From: Phenylobacterium deserti
GTDB lineage: Bacteria > Pseudomonadota > Alphaproteobacteria > Caulobacterales > Caulobacteraceae
DNA: 44,054 nucleotides
Direction of reading: 5' to 3'
Assembly (NCBI GenBank): GCA_943332615.1
Contig: CALQQB010000036.1
Location: forward strand, 1 to 44,054
Each line of letters opens with the position of its first letter. The stretch's first letter is position 1. Made by a program: the position numbers and the translations under genes. The notes under the pieces were generated by a model. It was given only the letters and a program-made list of their open reading frames with translations. It had not been told where the DNA came from and searched no databases. Positions 1-5,871 of this stretch are shown piece by piece.

Positions 1-1
1 G

Positions 2-103
2 GCCGACGTCCTGGCCCGCATCGCCGATCACCCCGCTCAGAAGCTGGACGAGCTGCTGCCGTGGAACTGGCGGCCACAGTCCGCCATCAGCCGCGCCGCC
101 TGA
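2..103 (+). pseudogene. IS66-family transposase (TnpC), C-terminal end only, cut by the window start
   Basis: The first bases read in frame as the last 33 residues of a protein, ending DELLPWNW followed by a short tail and TGA. The sequence ADVLARIADHP...DELLPWNW is the hallmark C-terminal element of IS66-type transposases. The rest of the gene lies outside the window, so whether the transposase is intact cannot be judged. An inverted-repeat-like end follows about 25 bp after the stop, as expected for an IS66 right end. It sits on the 3' side of tRNA-Pro, a usual position for mobile DNA. Identity rests on this short conserved stretch only. Confidence 0.75.
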
Positions 104-128
104 TCAGCGCCGCCGATCCGCCGTCTCC

Positions 129-148
129 GCGGTGCTCACCGGATGCAC
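129..148 (+). repeat. Probable right terminal inverted repeat of the IS66 element
   Basis: GCGGTGCTCACCGGATGCAC lies just after the transposase stop. Its reverse complement begins GTGCATCCGGTGAGCACC, which resembles the usual IS66-type terminus (GTAAGCGTCCGGTGA...) except for the outermost bases. The left end is outside the window, so pairing cannot be checked. The exact outer base is uncertain by several positions. Confidence 0.45.
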
Positions 149-181
149 ATTCCTTTCCCTGATAGCAGGGAAAGGAATGTG
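146..181. repeat. Perfect 15-bp stem-loop at the edge of the IS66 end
   Basis: CACATTCCTTTCCCT (146-160) pairs perfectly with AGGGAAAGGAATGTG (167-181) around a 6-base loop, GATAGC. No T-run follows on either strand, so it is not a standard intrinsic terminator. It shares the core CCCTG..TAGCAGGG with a second hairpin at 322-348 next to tRNA-Pro, which suggests a dispersed palindromic repeat rather than part of the IS. Confidence 0.6.
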
Positions 182-279
182 GAACGTACACTTCCATTTC
201 GGGCCTGGAGAGAAGGGTCGCAAAGGGTGGGAAAGGGGCCTGATCGGCCGGCGCCGAGAGCCACGCAATAGGCCGGGTT

Positions 280-297
280 GTCCGCCAACCGGCGGAC
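280..297. repeat. 7-bp stem-loop (GTCCGCC / GGCGGAC)
   Basis: A perfect inverted repeat of 7 bp with loop AACC lies between the two CCCTG..CAGGG hairpins. The 104-351 stretch has no convincing gene. It holds only these three hairpins and a TAATTGG direct repeat at 308-314 and 348-354 that brackets the third hairpin. Confidence 0.4.
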
Positions 298-307
298 TCC
301 TCGGGAC

Positions 308-354
308 TAATTGGAAGCGGGAAAATGCCCGCTGTTAGCAGGGGAAATAATTGG
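308..354. repeat. Second copy of the CCCTG/CAGGG palindromic repeat, flanked by TAATTGG direct repeats
   Basis: GAAAATGCCCGCTGTTAGCA followed by GGGGAAA forms a hairpin (CCC-G-CTG, loop TTAG, CAG-G-GGG, with one G-G mismatch). It has the same TAGCAGGG(G)AAA core as the perfect hairpin at 146-181. TAATTGG occurs at 308-314 and again at 348-354. Read on the minus strand it lies just downstream of tRNA-Pro, so it could also act as a transcript end or processing structure for that tRNA. Confidence 0.45.
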
Positions 355-428
355 TCGGAGTGGCAGGATTTGAACCTGCGACCCCCGCGTCCCGAACGCG
401 GTGCTCTACCAGGCTGAGCCACACTCCG
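352..428 (-). tRNA. tRNA-Pro (anticodon CGG)
   Basis: The minus strand folds as a complete cloverleaf. The acceptor stem is CGGAGTG paired with CACTCCG, followed by discriminator A and an encoded CCA. The D-arm contains GCTCAGCCTGGTAGAGC. The anticodon stem CCGCG/CGCGG encloses loop TTCGGGA, giving anticodon CGG with G37, as is normal for proline tRNAs. The T-arm contains GGTTCAAATCC. It reads the CCG codon, a frequent proline codon in this GC-rich genome. The 3' end points towards the IS66 fragment. A well-spaced promoter lies at 445-473. Confidence 0.97.
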
Positions 429-444
429 ACTTTTAGGAAGCGCC

Positions 445-473
445 CGTATAGAGGAGGGTCCTCGCCTCCGCAA
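445..473 (-). promoter_or_regulatory. Sigma-70 type promoter of tRNA-Pro
   Basis: On the minus strand, TTGCGG (468-473) is separated by exactly 17 bases from TATACG (445-450). The mature tRNA begins 17 nt further down. Hexamers, spacing and distance all fit a housekeeping promoter for the tRNA. Confidence 0.6.
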
Positions 474-504
474 GCCGGGGTTCGCGGGGCAATGCGCAGG
501 GGCG

Positions 505-533
505 TTGCATCGGTCGGTCCGCTGCGCTATTTC
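505..533 (+). promoter_or_regulatory. Candidate promoter of tRNA-Gln
   Basis: TTGCAT (505-510), a 17-base spacer and TATTTC (528-533) precede tRNA-Gln by 43 nt. Between it and the tRNA, CCCCCG...CGGGGG could form a small hairpin in the leader. The -10 is a moderate match, so this is a candidate only. Confidence 0.4.
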
Positions 534-576
534 CCCCGCTCCCACGGGGGTTAGCCCCTCCGTTGGCCGTTCCTGC

Positions 577-650
577 TGGGGAATGGTGTAATGGTAACAC
601 AGCGGTTTTTGGTACCGTCGTTCTAGGTTCGAGTCCTAGTTCCCCAGCCA
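577..650 (+). tRNA. tRNA-Gln (anticodon TTG)
   Basis: This is a complete cloverleaf of 74 nt including encoded CCA. Acceptor TGGGGAA pairs with TTCCCCA. The D-arm is TGGTGTAATGGTAACA. The anticodon stem GCGGT/ACCGT (one G-T pair) encloses loop TTTTGGT, giving anticodon TTG. The T-arm contains GGTTCGAGTCC, the discriminator is G, and CCA is encoded. It reads CAA and, by wobble, CAG. It is transcribed away from tRNA-Pro; the two genes are divergent with 148 bp between them. Confidence 0.97.
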
Positions 651-1067
651 CGGACGTCCCATCCTAATTCTGGACGCGCGACCCTTCGCGGGTGGTCGCT
701 CCGGGCTGCGGCCACGGCCTGATGTCAGGTCGCCCGGTATTTCGCCTCGCACAGCACATGCCCCAGCGGGTCGGCGCCCTCATTCAGGCGCTGGCGCACG
801 TGCGACATCTAAGCACCTCGGGGCGTGTGCCGGCGAATGAACGAGGTTTTGGAAGGGCGTAGGACGCTATATCTATGCGACGCAATGGCGGCGCCTACCA
901 GATGCGCCGCCCATAACTCAGTGGCGCCGCGACAGCCCGTCACAGGGGAACCCCCTTAGGTAGTCGCCCTGGATATCCAGCCTTCGAATCACTGTGGTTC
1001 TTGATCGTTAACCATAGTGAGCAGCGGCTGAAGGCGGGTGTAAGCCCGTTGGCCGCAGGGGCGGAAC
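651..1067. other. Gene-poor intergenic stretch
   Basis: About 417 bp separate tRNA-Gln from the signalling cluster. The only coding candidate is a 27-codon minus-strand ORF at 725-808. A GTTAAC sequence at 1007-1012, about 55 bp before the first response-regulator gene, matches one half of a CtrA-type site (TTAA-N7-TTAA), but no correctly spaced second half is present. No RNA gene or strong terminator was recognised. Confidence 0.5.
725..808 (-). CDS. Possible 27-residue small protein of unknown function
   Basis: On the minus strand, ATG is preceded by GAGGTG with a 5-base gap, a good ribosome-binding site. The ORF runs 27 codons to TGA. The peptide begins MSHVRQRLNEGADPLGH and is soluble and mixed-charge, with a single Cys. 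No family is recognised. It could be a real small protein, the start of a truncated older gene, or chance, since short ORFs are common in GC-rich DNA. The ribosome-binding site is the only positive evidence. Confidence 0.2.
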   Translation of the reverse strand: MSHVRQRLNEGADPLGHVLCEAKYRAT

Positions 1068-1472
1068 GTGGGCGGCACGGTGCTTATCATCGACGACGAT
1101 CCAGCGCTTCTGCGGCTGATGTCGATGGCGTTTCAGGCCGCCGGCTTCTCGACGGTCGCCGCCGAGAACGGCCGCGACGGCATCAGCATGGCCCGCACCC
1201 ACCGGCCTGACCTGGTGGTCACTGACATCGTCATGCCCGACATCGAAGGCCTCGGTGCGATCCGCGCCATCAAGGGCGTCAGTCGCCCGCCCAAGGTGAT
1301 CGCCATCTCCGGCGCCGGCCGCGGCCGCGGCGCCGACTACCTCGCCTGGGCCCGCCATCTGGGCGCCGACGGCGTGCTCGCCAAGCCGTTCCGGATGTCC
1401 GAGCTCCTGAAGATTTCCCGGTCGGTCATCGCGACGGTTCCCATCCATTCCACCCGCAAGATCGAGGGCTAA
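1068..1472 (+). CDS. Single-domain (CheY-like) response regulator
   Basis: This 134-residue protein is a lone receiver domain. It has the acidic pair at D9-D10, the phospho-acceptor D53 in VVTDIVMPD, a Ser at 81 in the Thr/Ser switch position and K106 in the LAKPF loop. It has no output domain, so it should act by protein contact or as a phosphate shuttle or sink, as CpdR and DivK do in Caulobacter. Start is GTG with AGGGGCGG upstream. It is followed after 3 bp by the CtrA-like regulator, so the two are almost certainly cotranscribed, and a soluble kinase follows. A direct role in that relay is inferred from position only. Confidence 0.85.
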   Translation: MGGTVLIIDDDPALLRLMSMAFQAAGFSTVAAENGRDGISMARTHRPDLVVTDIVMPDIEGLGAIRAIKGVSRPPKVIAISGAGRGRGADYLAWARHLGADGVLAKPFRMSELLKISRSVIATVPIHSTRKIEG

Positions 1473-1475
1473 GCC

Positions 1476-2174
1476 ATGCATATCCTTCTCGTCGAAGACA
1501 ACGCGTCCGCCGCCCGCAGTCTGGAACTGGCTCTGATCAGCGCCGGCCACAATGTCGCGATCACGGCCTCGGGCGAGGAGGGGGTCGAACTGGCCCAGCT
1601 CTATGGCTATGACGCCATCCTGATGGACCTCGACCTGGAGGACATGTCCGGCTTCGAAGCCTTGCGGGCGCTGCGGGCCAAGAAGCTGATGACCCCGGTG
1701 ATCATGCTGACCGGGACGGACGGGCCCGAGAGCAAGATCCAGGCCCTGACCGCCGGCGCCGACGACTATGTGACCAAGCCCTTCCACAAGGGCGAACTGG
1801 TGGCCCGAATCGCCGCGGTGGTGCGACGGTCGCGCGGCCAGGCTGAGTCGATCATCAAGACCGGCAAGATCTCGCTCAATCTCGACACCCGACGGGTGGA
1901 GGTATGCGGCACGCCGATCCACCTGACGCCCAGCGAGTACAAGATGCTGGAGTTGCTCTCGCTGCGGAAGAACTCGGTGATGACCAAGGAGGCCTGCCTC
2001 AACCACCTCTATAACGGCCTGTCCGAGCCTGAGATCAAGATCATCGACGTGTTCATCTGCAAGCTGCGCAAGAAGATTGCCGCGGCCTCGGGCGGCGACG
2101 GGGTGATCGAAACCGTGTGGGGCGGCGGCTACATGCTGCGCGACGTCAAGCCCGTCCGGCTGGTGGCCGCCTGA
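1476..2174 (+). CDS. CtrA-like OmpR/PhoB-family response regulator (CtrA paralogue)
   Basis: This 232-residue protein has a receiver (about 1-115) with E7-D8, D51, T79 and K101, and a winged-helix DNA-binding domain (about 125-225). The C-terminal half closely follows Caulobacter CtrA, including the stretches LELLSLRK, TKEACLNHLY and IKIIDVFICKLRKK, and the linker SIIKTG. The receiver is more divergent, so this looks like a paralogue rather than CtrA itself. As in CtrA, the protein ends in Ala-Ala, which in CtrA forms the ClpXP degradation signal. It is predicted to bind CtrA-type TTAA-N7-TTAA sites. It lies 3 bp behind the lone receiver and ahead of an HDFNN kinase. Target genes are unknown. 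The family call is secure; the paralogue status needs a tree. Confidence 0.88.
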   Translation: MHILLVEDNASAARSLELALISAGHNVAITASGEEGVELAQLYGYDAILMDLDLEDMSGFEALRALRAKKLMTPVIMLTGTDGPESKIQALTAGADDYVTKPFHKGELVARIAAVVRRSRGQAESIIKTGKISLNLDTRRVEVCGTPIHLTPSEYKMLELLSLRKNSVMTKEACLNHLYNGLSEPEIKIIDVFICKLRKKIAAASGGDGVIETVWGGGYMLRDVKPVRLVAA

Positions 2175-2313
2175 GCGCGGTCAGGGAAGGTTCCGGGCCT
2201 GCGGCGGGCCGCCGTTCGGGATCGTCGCCTCGGGATGAATCGCGGCGGGTGGAATGGTTTTGATCAGGTCGGCCAGGGTCCGGCGACGAACGCGGCAAGG
2301 GGCGCTACGCACA

Positions 2314-3063
2314 ATGCCTTTCGACGGCTTACTCGACAGCAAGGTCTCTGAGGGGGCCAGCACCGAGACGCGCCTGGCGACGCTGCACCGACAGACAGGA
2401 ACCCTGGTGCACGACTTCAACAACCTGCTGACCGTGATCCTCAACGTCAACGTGGCGCTGGCGGACGAGGTGATCGAGGGTTCGGCTGGCCATGAACTGA
2501 TCCAGGTGAGCCAGGCGGCGGCCGAGCGCTGCGCTGAACTGGTCCGCCGTCTGATGGACCTGTCGCAGGCGGCGCGGCCCGCGCCGGTGGATTGCGCCGA
2601 AGCCATCACCACCACTGCGCGCCGCGCCCGGCTGGCGGCGCCGCGCGCGATAGCCGTCGAGGTGCGCCTGACCGACGCGCTCCTGCTCAGCCCCGTGGAT
2701 GGCGCGGGCCTGGAATCGGCGCTGCTGAACCTCTGCGTCAACGCAAGCCACGCCATGCCGTCTGGCGGGACGATCATGATCACCGCCCAGGCCTGGACCC
2801 TGGACGAGACGGAGGCCGTCGCGCTGGGCGTCGCGACCGGCCGATACAATGTGGTCTCGGTCGCCGACACCGGTGTCGGCATGTCGCCCGAGGCCTTGGC
2901 CCAAGCCACCGAGCGCTTCTTCACCACCCGATGCGGCCGTGGCGGCACGGGCCTGGGCCTGGCCGGCGTGCGCGATTTCGCCGAGGCCGCGGGCGGCCGG
3001 TTCCTGCTGACCTCCCGCGAAGGCCGCGGGACCCGCGCGCGCCTCTACCTGCCCTGTGCCTGA
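2314..3063 (+). CDS. Soluble histidine kinase core of the HDFNN (CckA-like) type, no sensor domain
   Basis: Using the ATG at 2314, the protein has 249 residues and consists only of the dimerisation/phosphotransfer and ATPase domains. H33 lies in LVHDFNNLLTVI, the H-box variant shared with CckA. The N-box is LLNLCVNASHAM (N143), G1 is DTGVGM (185-190), the F-box is RFFTT (201-205) and G2 is GTGLGL (211-216). There are no membrane segments, PAS domains or receiver. An upstream in-frame ATG at 2254 would add 20 Arg-rich residues unlike any kinase and is not preferred; AAGGGG lies 12 bp before 2314. It is on the same strand as the CtrA-like gene, 139 bp downstream of it, and ends 4 bp from the convergent fixJ-like gene. 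A partnership with the two upstream regulators is inferred. Confidence 0.85.
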   Translation: MPFDGLLDSKVSEGASTETRLATLHRQTGTLVHDFNNLLTVILNVNVALADEVIEGSAGHELIQVSQAAAERCAELVRRLMDLSQAARPAPVDCAEAITTTARRARLAAPRAIAVEVRLTDALLLSPVDGAGLESALLNLCVNASHAMPSGGTIMITAQAWTLDETEAVALGVATGRYNVVSVADTGVGMSPEALAQATERFFTTRCGRGGTGLGLAGVRDFAEAAGGRFLLTSREGRGTRARLYLPCA

Positions 3064-3067
3064 GGGA

Positions 3068-3688
3068 TCAGGCGGCTCCGGCCGTGATGGTGGTGCGGAT
3101 CAGGTCCGACAGGCTATCGGCGCGCATCTTGGACATGACGTTGGCGCGGTAGATTTCCACCGTGCGCGGGCTGATCGACAGCTGGGCCGCAATGGCCTTG
3201 TTGCTGGCGCCGTCCATGATCTGGTCCAGCACCTGCCGCTCGCGGGCGGTCAGGCTGTCGATCCGGCGCAGGACGCGGTTGCGGGCGGCGTCGGCGTCCA
3301 CCGCGGCGTCGTAGTCCTCCAGCGCAGCGCGTACGGCCCGCAGGATCTGCTCGCTCTCGTAGGGCTTCTCCAGGAAGTCGCTGGCTCCGGCCTTCATGGC
3401 GTCCACCGCCCGGCTGACGTCGGCATGCCCCGTGATAACAATCACCGGTAGTATGCAGCTGGCCGCCTTGAGGGCCTTGATCAGTTCCACGCCGTCCATG
3501 CTGGGCATGCGCAGGTCGGTGATCACACAACCGCGGGCCTCGGGATCGAACTGGGCCAGGAAGTCGTGGGCGGAGAGGAAGCCCTTGGAGGCGAGGCCAT
3601 CGGAGCGCAACAGCATGACCAGCGAATCCAGCGCAGGTGCGTCATCATCGACGACGAACACCGTCCGATCTGTCCCTGACATCCTCAT
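3068..3688 (-). CDS. FixJ-family response regulator with LuxR-type HTH
   Basis: This 206-residue protein has a receiver with D14-D16, phospho-acceptor D58 (VITDLRMPSMDG), T86 (VITGHAD) and K108 (LEKPY), the FixJ/NodW signature. A LuxR/GerE helix-turn-helix at 146-190 (LTARERQVLDQIMDG...NKAIAAQLSISPRTVEIYRANVMSKM) follows. It is the likely partner of the FixL-like kinase immediately upstream, whose last 44 bp overlap the start of this gene, so translation is probably coupled. Two in-frame ATGs are 6 bp apart (3688 and 3682) and the second may be used. Targets are unknown: no fixK or fixT lies in the window. Confidence 0.88.
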   Translation of the reverse strand: MRMSGTDRTVFVVDDDAPALDSLVMLLRSDGLASKGFLSAHDFLAQFDPEARGCVITDLRMPSMDGVELIKALKAASCILPVIVITGHADVSRAVDAMKAGASDFLEKPYESEQILRAVRAALEDYDAAVDADAARNRVLRRIDSLTARERQVLDQIMDGASNKAIAAQLSISPRTVEIYRANVMSKMRADSLSDLIRTTITAGAA

Positions 3689-5165
3689 CGTGACCTGCCC
3701 GCGCCAATACGAAACAGAAAGCGGCGCCTCCGAGGCGGCTGGGCTCTACCCAGATTCGACCTTTATGGTTCGCGACTATAGCACTGGATATCGAGAGGCC
3801 TAGCCCCATGCCCTCGGGCTTAGTGCTGGCCAGGGGTTGAAACAATCTTTCGGCGACTCCTGGTTCAATACCGGGGCCACTGTCCTCGACAGTTGTCATC
3901 ATGACACCATCAGCATCGGGTCGGGTTGAAATATTGAGTTGTCGGTTCGGGTACTTCGTGACTGCTTCGATGGCGTTGCGGACCAAGTTGACCACAAGCT
4001 GTTGTATCTGAATCCGATCGGCGATGACGGTGTCGTCGCCCTTGTGGAAGTCGTAGACGACCCGCACAGCCGCATCGCGCGCCATCAGCGACACGATGAA
4101 GTCGATCTCCCGGATCACGGCCGAAAGGCTCTCGGGTTTCTGCAGCGTTCCGCCCCGGGTCGCCAGATCGCGCATGGTGCGGACGATCTCGCCGGCGCGC
4201 ACGGCCTGGTCGCCGGCCCGGGCCACGGCGTCGATCAGGTCGTCGTCGTCCAGTTCCATCCGCGCGATCAGGTTGCGCGCCGCGCGCAGATAGTTGGTGA
4301 CGGCTGACAACGGTTGGTTGAGTTCATGGGCGAGGACGGACGCCATCTCGCCCATGGAGTTCAGGCTCCACACCTGGGTCAACTGGGCGTGCAGTTCCTC
4401 CGATCGTCGCTCGGCTTCCTGCATCGAGCTCAGGTCGCGGATCACCATCGTAAGGAAGCGGCTCGACGCCGTGCGCACCTCACCGATCCTGAGCTCCATC
4501 AGGAAAGCGCCGCCGTCCTTGCGCAGGCCGGTGACCTGCCGAGCGCTGCCGCTGGCGTCGGCGGCGCTGGCCGAGGGCTCGCCGCTCAGGACCATGTCTT
4601 CGCCCGGCGGCATCATGTCAGCGAAATTCCGCCCCACAGCCTCGGCGGCGGTGCAACCGAACAGGCGCTCGGCGCCGTTGCTGAAGCTCTGAATCTGGCC
4701 CGTGTCGTCGGTCACCACCAAGGCGTCGGCGACGATCTCCAGGCTGGCCTGCAGCAGCGCCTCGCGGTCGTCCTGCGCCGCCGCGCGCCGGCGTGCGGCG
4801 TTGCGCCCGGCGGTCAGCCGCCGCGCCATCTCGACCATGCCCAGACCCAGAGCGAGAAAGATGGACGCGCGCGCCACGCGTTCCAGGAGGGGGAAGCCCG
4901 CAGGCCCATCCAGGACAAAGCCGCTGCCCGACATCAGCAGGGTCGCGGTCAGGGCTGAACCGGCGCCGCCCAGGTAGGCGCAAGCCAGCAGGGCCGGTCC
5001 GCATAGCATATAGACCGAGTGGTCGAAGATCGGCCGCAGCAGGTACTGCGCGGCCATGACGACCGCCGAAATCCCGATCGCGAGCAACTGGCCCCTGATA
5101 AGGCGGGAACCAGAATTCGCAGGCCCCACATCGGCTGTGCGATTTCCCGACCACAACCGTAACAT
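3645..5165 (-). CDS. FixL-like membrane sensor histidine kinase lacking the haem ligand
   Basis: This 506-residue protein has about four N-terminal membrane segments (25-115), a PAS domain (about 138-250), HisKA with H280 in MASVLAHELNQPLSAV, and an ATPase domain with N397, DSGPGI (428-433) and GMGLGL (452-457). The architecture and kinase core follow FixL. However, the PAS region that in oxygen-sensing FixL carries the haem-binding His (after the MMP motif, residues 185-210 here) is a Gly/Ala/Ser-rich stretch with no His, so haem oxygen sensing is not expected. The C-terminus overlaps the fixJ-like gene. A perfect TATAAT lies only 2 bp before this ATG, so translation may start further in, for example at GTG 5129. 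Confidence 0.85.
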   Translation of the reverse strand: MLRLWSGNRTADVGPANSGSRLIRGQLLAIGISAVVMAAQYLLRPIFDHSVYMLCGPALLACAYLGGAGSALTATLLMSGSGFVLDGPAGFPLLERVARASIFLALGLGMVEMARRLTAGRNAARRRAAAQDDREALLQASLEIVADALVVTDDTGQIQSFSNGAERLFGCTAAEAVGRNFADMMPPGEDMVLSGEPSASAADASGSARQVTGLRKDGGAFLMELRIGEVRTASSRFLTMVIRDLSSMQEAERRSEELHAQLTQVWSLNSMGEMASVLAHELNQPLSAVTNYLRAARNLIARMELDDDDLIDAVARAGDQAVRAGEIVRTMRDLATRGGTLQKPESLSAVIREIDFIVSLMARDAAVRVVYDFHKGDDTVIADRIQIQQLVVNLVRNAIEAVTKYPNRQLNISTRPDADGVMMTTVEDSGPGIEPGVAERLFQPLASTKPEGMGLGLSISSAIVANHKGRIWVEPSRLGGAAFCFVLARAGHDEDVRDRSDGVRRR

Positions 5166-5325
5166 GTATTATACATTCCAAGTCCGCCCCGACGGACGAT
5201 GCCTGTTTTGCGGAATTCTTGGCCCGGAAGCAATTGCGCACAACGACATAAGAAAGAGTCGCATCAACTGTCTGGCGGTCTAAAGCCTTTGGGGTGCAGG
5301 CCCGACTTCTGCAGTGCGAAGCGTG

Positions 5326-5871
5326 TCAGACACCCGACAAGGATAGGCCCGGCACGTCCGGCGCGCGGCCGTCACCCCCATTCAGCGCTTTCTGCATCCA
5401 GACGATGTCCACCCATCGCTCGTGCTTGAACCCCAACCCGCGACCGACCCCCGCGGGCTCGAATCCCAGCGACCGGTGCAGGCCGATGGAGGCGGCGTTG
5501 CCGCTGTCGCCGATCACCGCCACGACCTGTCGGATGCCTGCTGCGTCGCAGGCGCCCAGCACCGCCGACAGCACCTGACGGCCCACGCCGCGGCCGATGG
5601 CGTCCGAGGCGATGTAGACGCTGTCCTCGACCGTGTAGCGATAGGCCGCCCGCAGCCGGAACGGTCCCGCGTAGGCGAACCCCAGGACCTGGCCGGCGTC
5701 CTCGGCCACCAGATAGGGCAGGCCGGCGCCGATCACCGCCGCGCGTCGGCGCCCCATCTCCGGCGTCGATGGCGGGACCTCCTCGAAGGTGCCGAAGCCA
5801 TGCAGGACATGGTGACCGTAGATCGCCGCCAGCGCCGCATCGTCCGCTTCGCCCGCCGCCCGGATGATCAT
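5326..5871 (-). CDS. GNAT acetyltransferase, phosphinothricin N-acetyltransferase (Pat)-like
   Basis: This 181-residue protein starts at ATG 5871, overlapping the oligopeptidase stop codon (ATGA), so it is translationally coupled to that gene. It begins MIIRAAGEADDAALAAIY and has the Pat/MnaT-type features GTFEEVPPS, the acetyl-CoA loop GRGVGRQ, GDSGNAASIGLHRSLGFE and the late stretch FKHERWVDIVWMQKAL. Family members acetylate the amino group of phosphinothricin, methionine sulfone or similar small amino compounds; which is used here cannot be told. The open frame continues upstream to 6279 but that part is a shadow of the peptidase. The last 15 residues are an unconserved tail. Confidence 0.85.
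   Translation of the reverse strand: MIIRAAGEADDAALAAIYGHHVLHGFGTFEEVPPSTPEMGRRRAAVIGAGLPYLVAEDAGQVLGFAYAGPFRLRAAYRYTVEDSVYIASDAIGRGVGRQVLSAVLGACDAAGIRQVVAVIGDSGNAASIGLHRSLGFEPAGVGRGLGFKHERWVDIVWMQKALNGGDGRAPDVPGLSLSGV

Noticed and set aside
146..181. Intrinsic terminator
   Set aside because: The stem is perfect but no T-tract follows on either strand.
1001..1012. CtrA binding site upstream of the signalling cluster
   Set aside because: Only one TTAA half (GTTAAC) is present; no second half at the 7-bp spacing, so it was not listed as a site.
1008..2006. 332-codon minus-strand frame opposite the two response regulators
   Set aside because: The plus-strand genes have complete receiver and DNA-binding motifs; the minus frame has only low-complexity Gly/His/Asp sequence.
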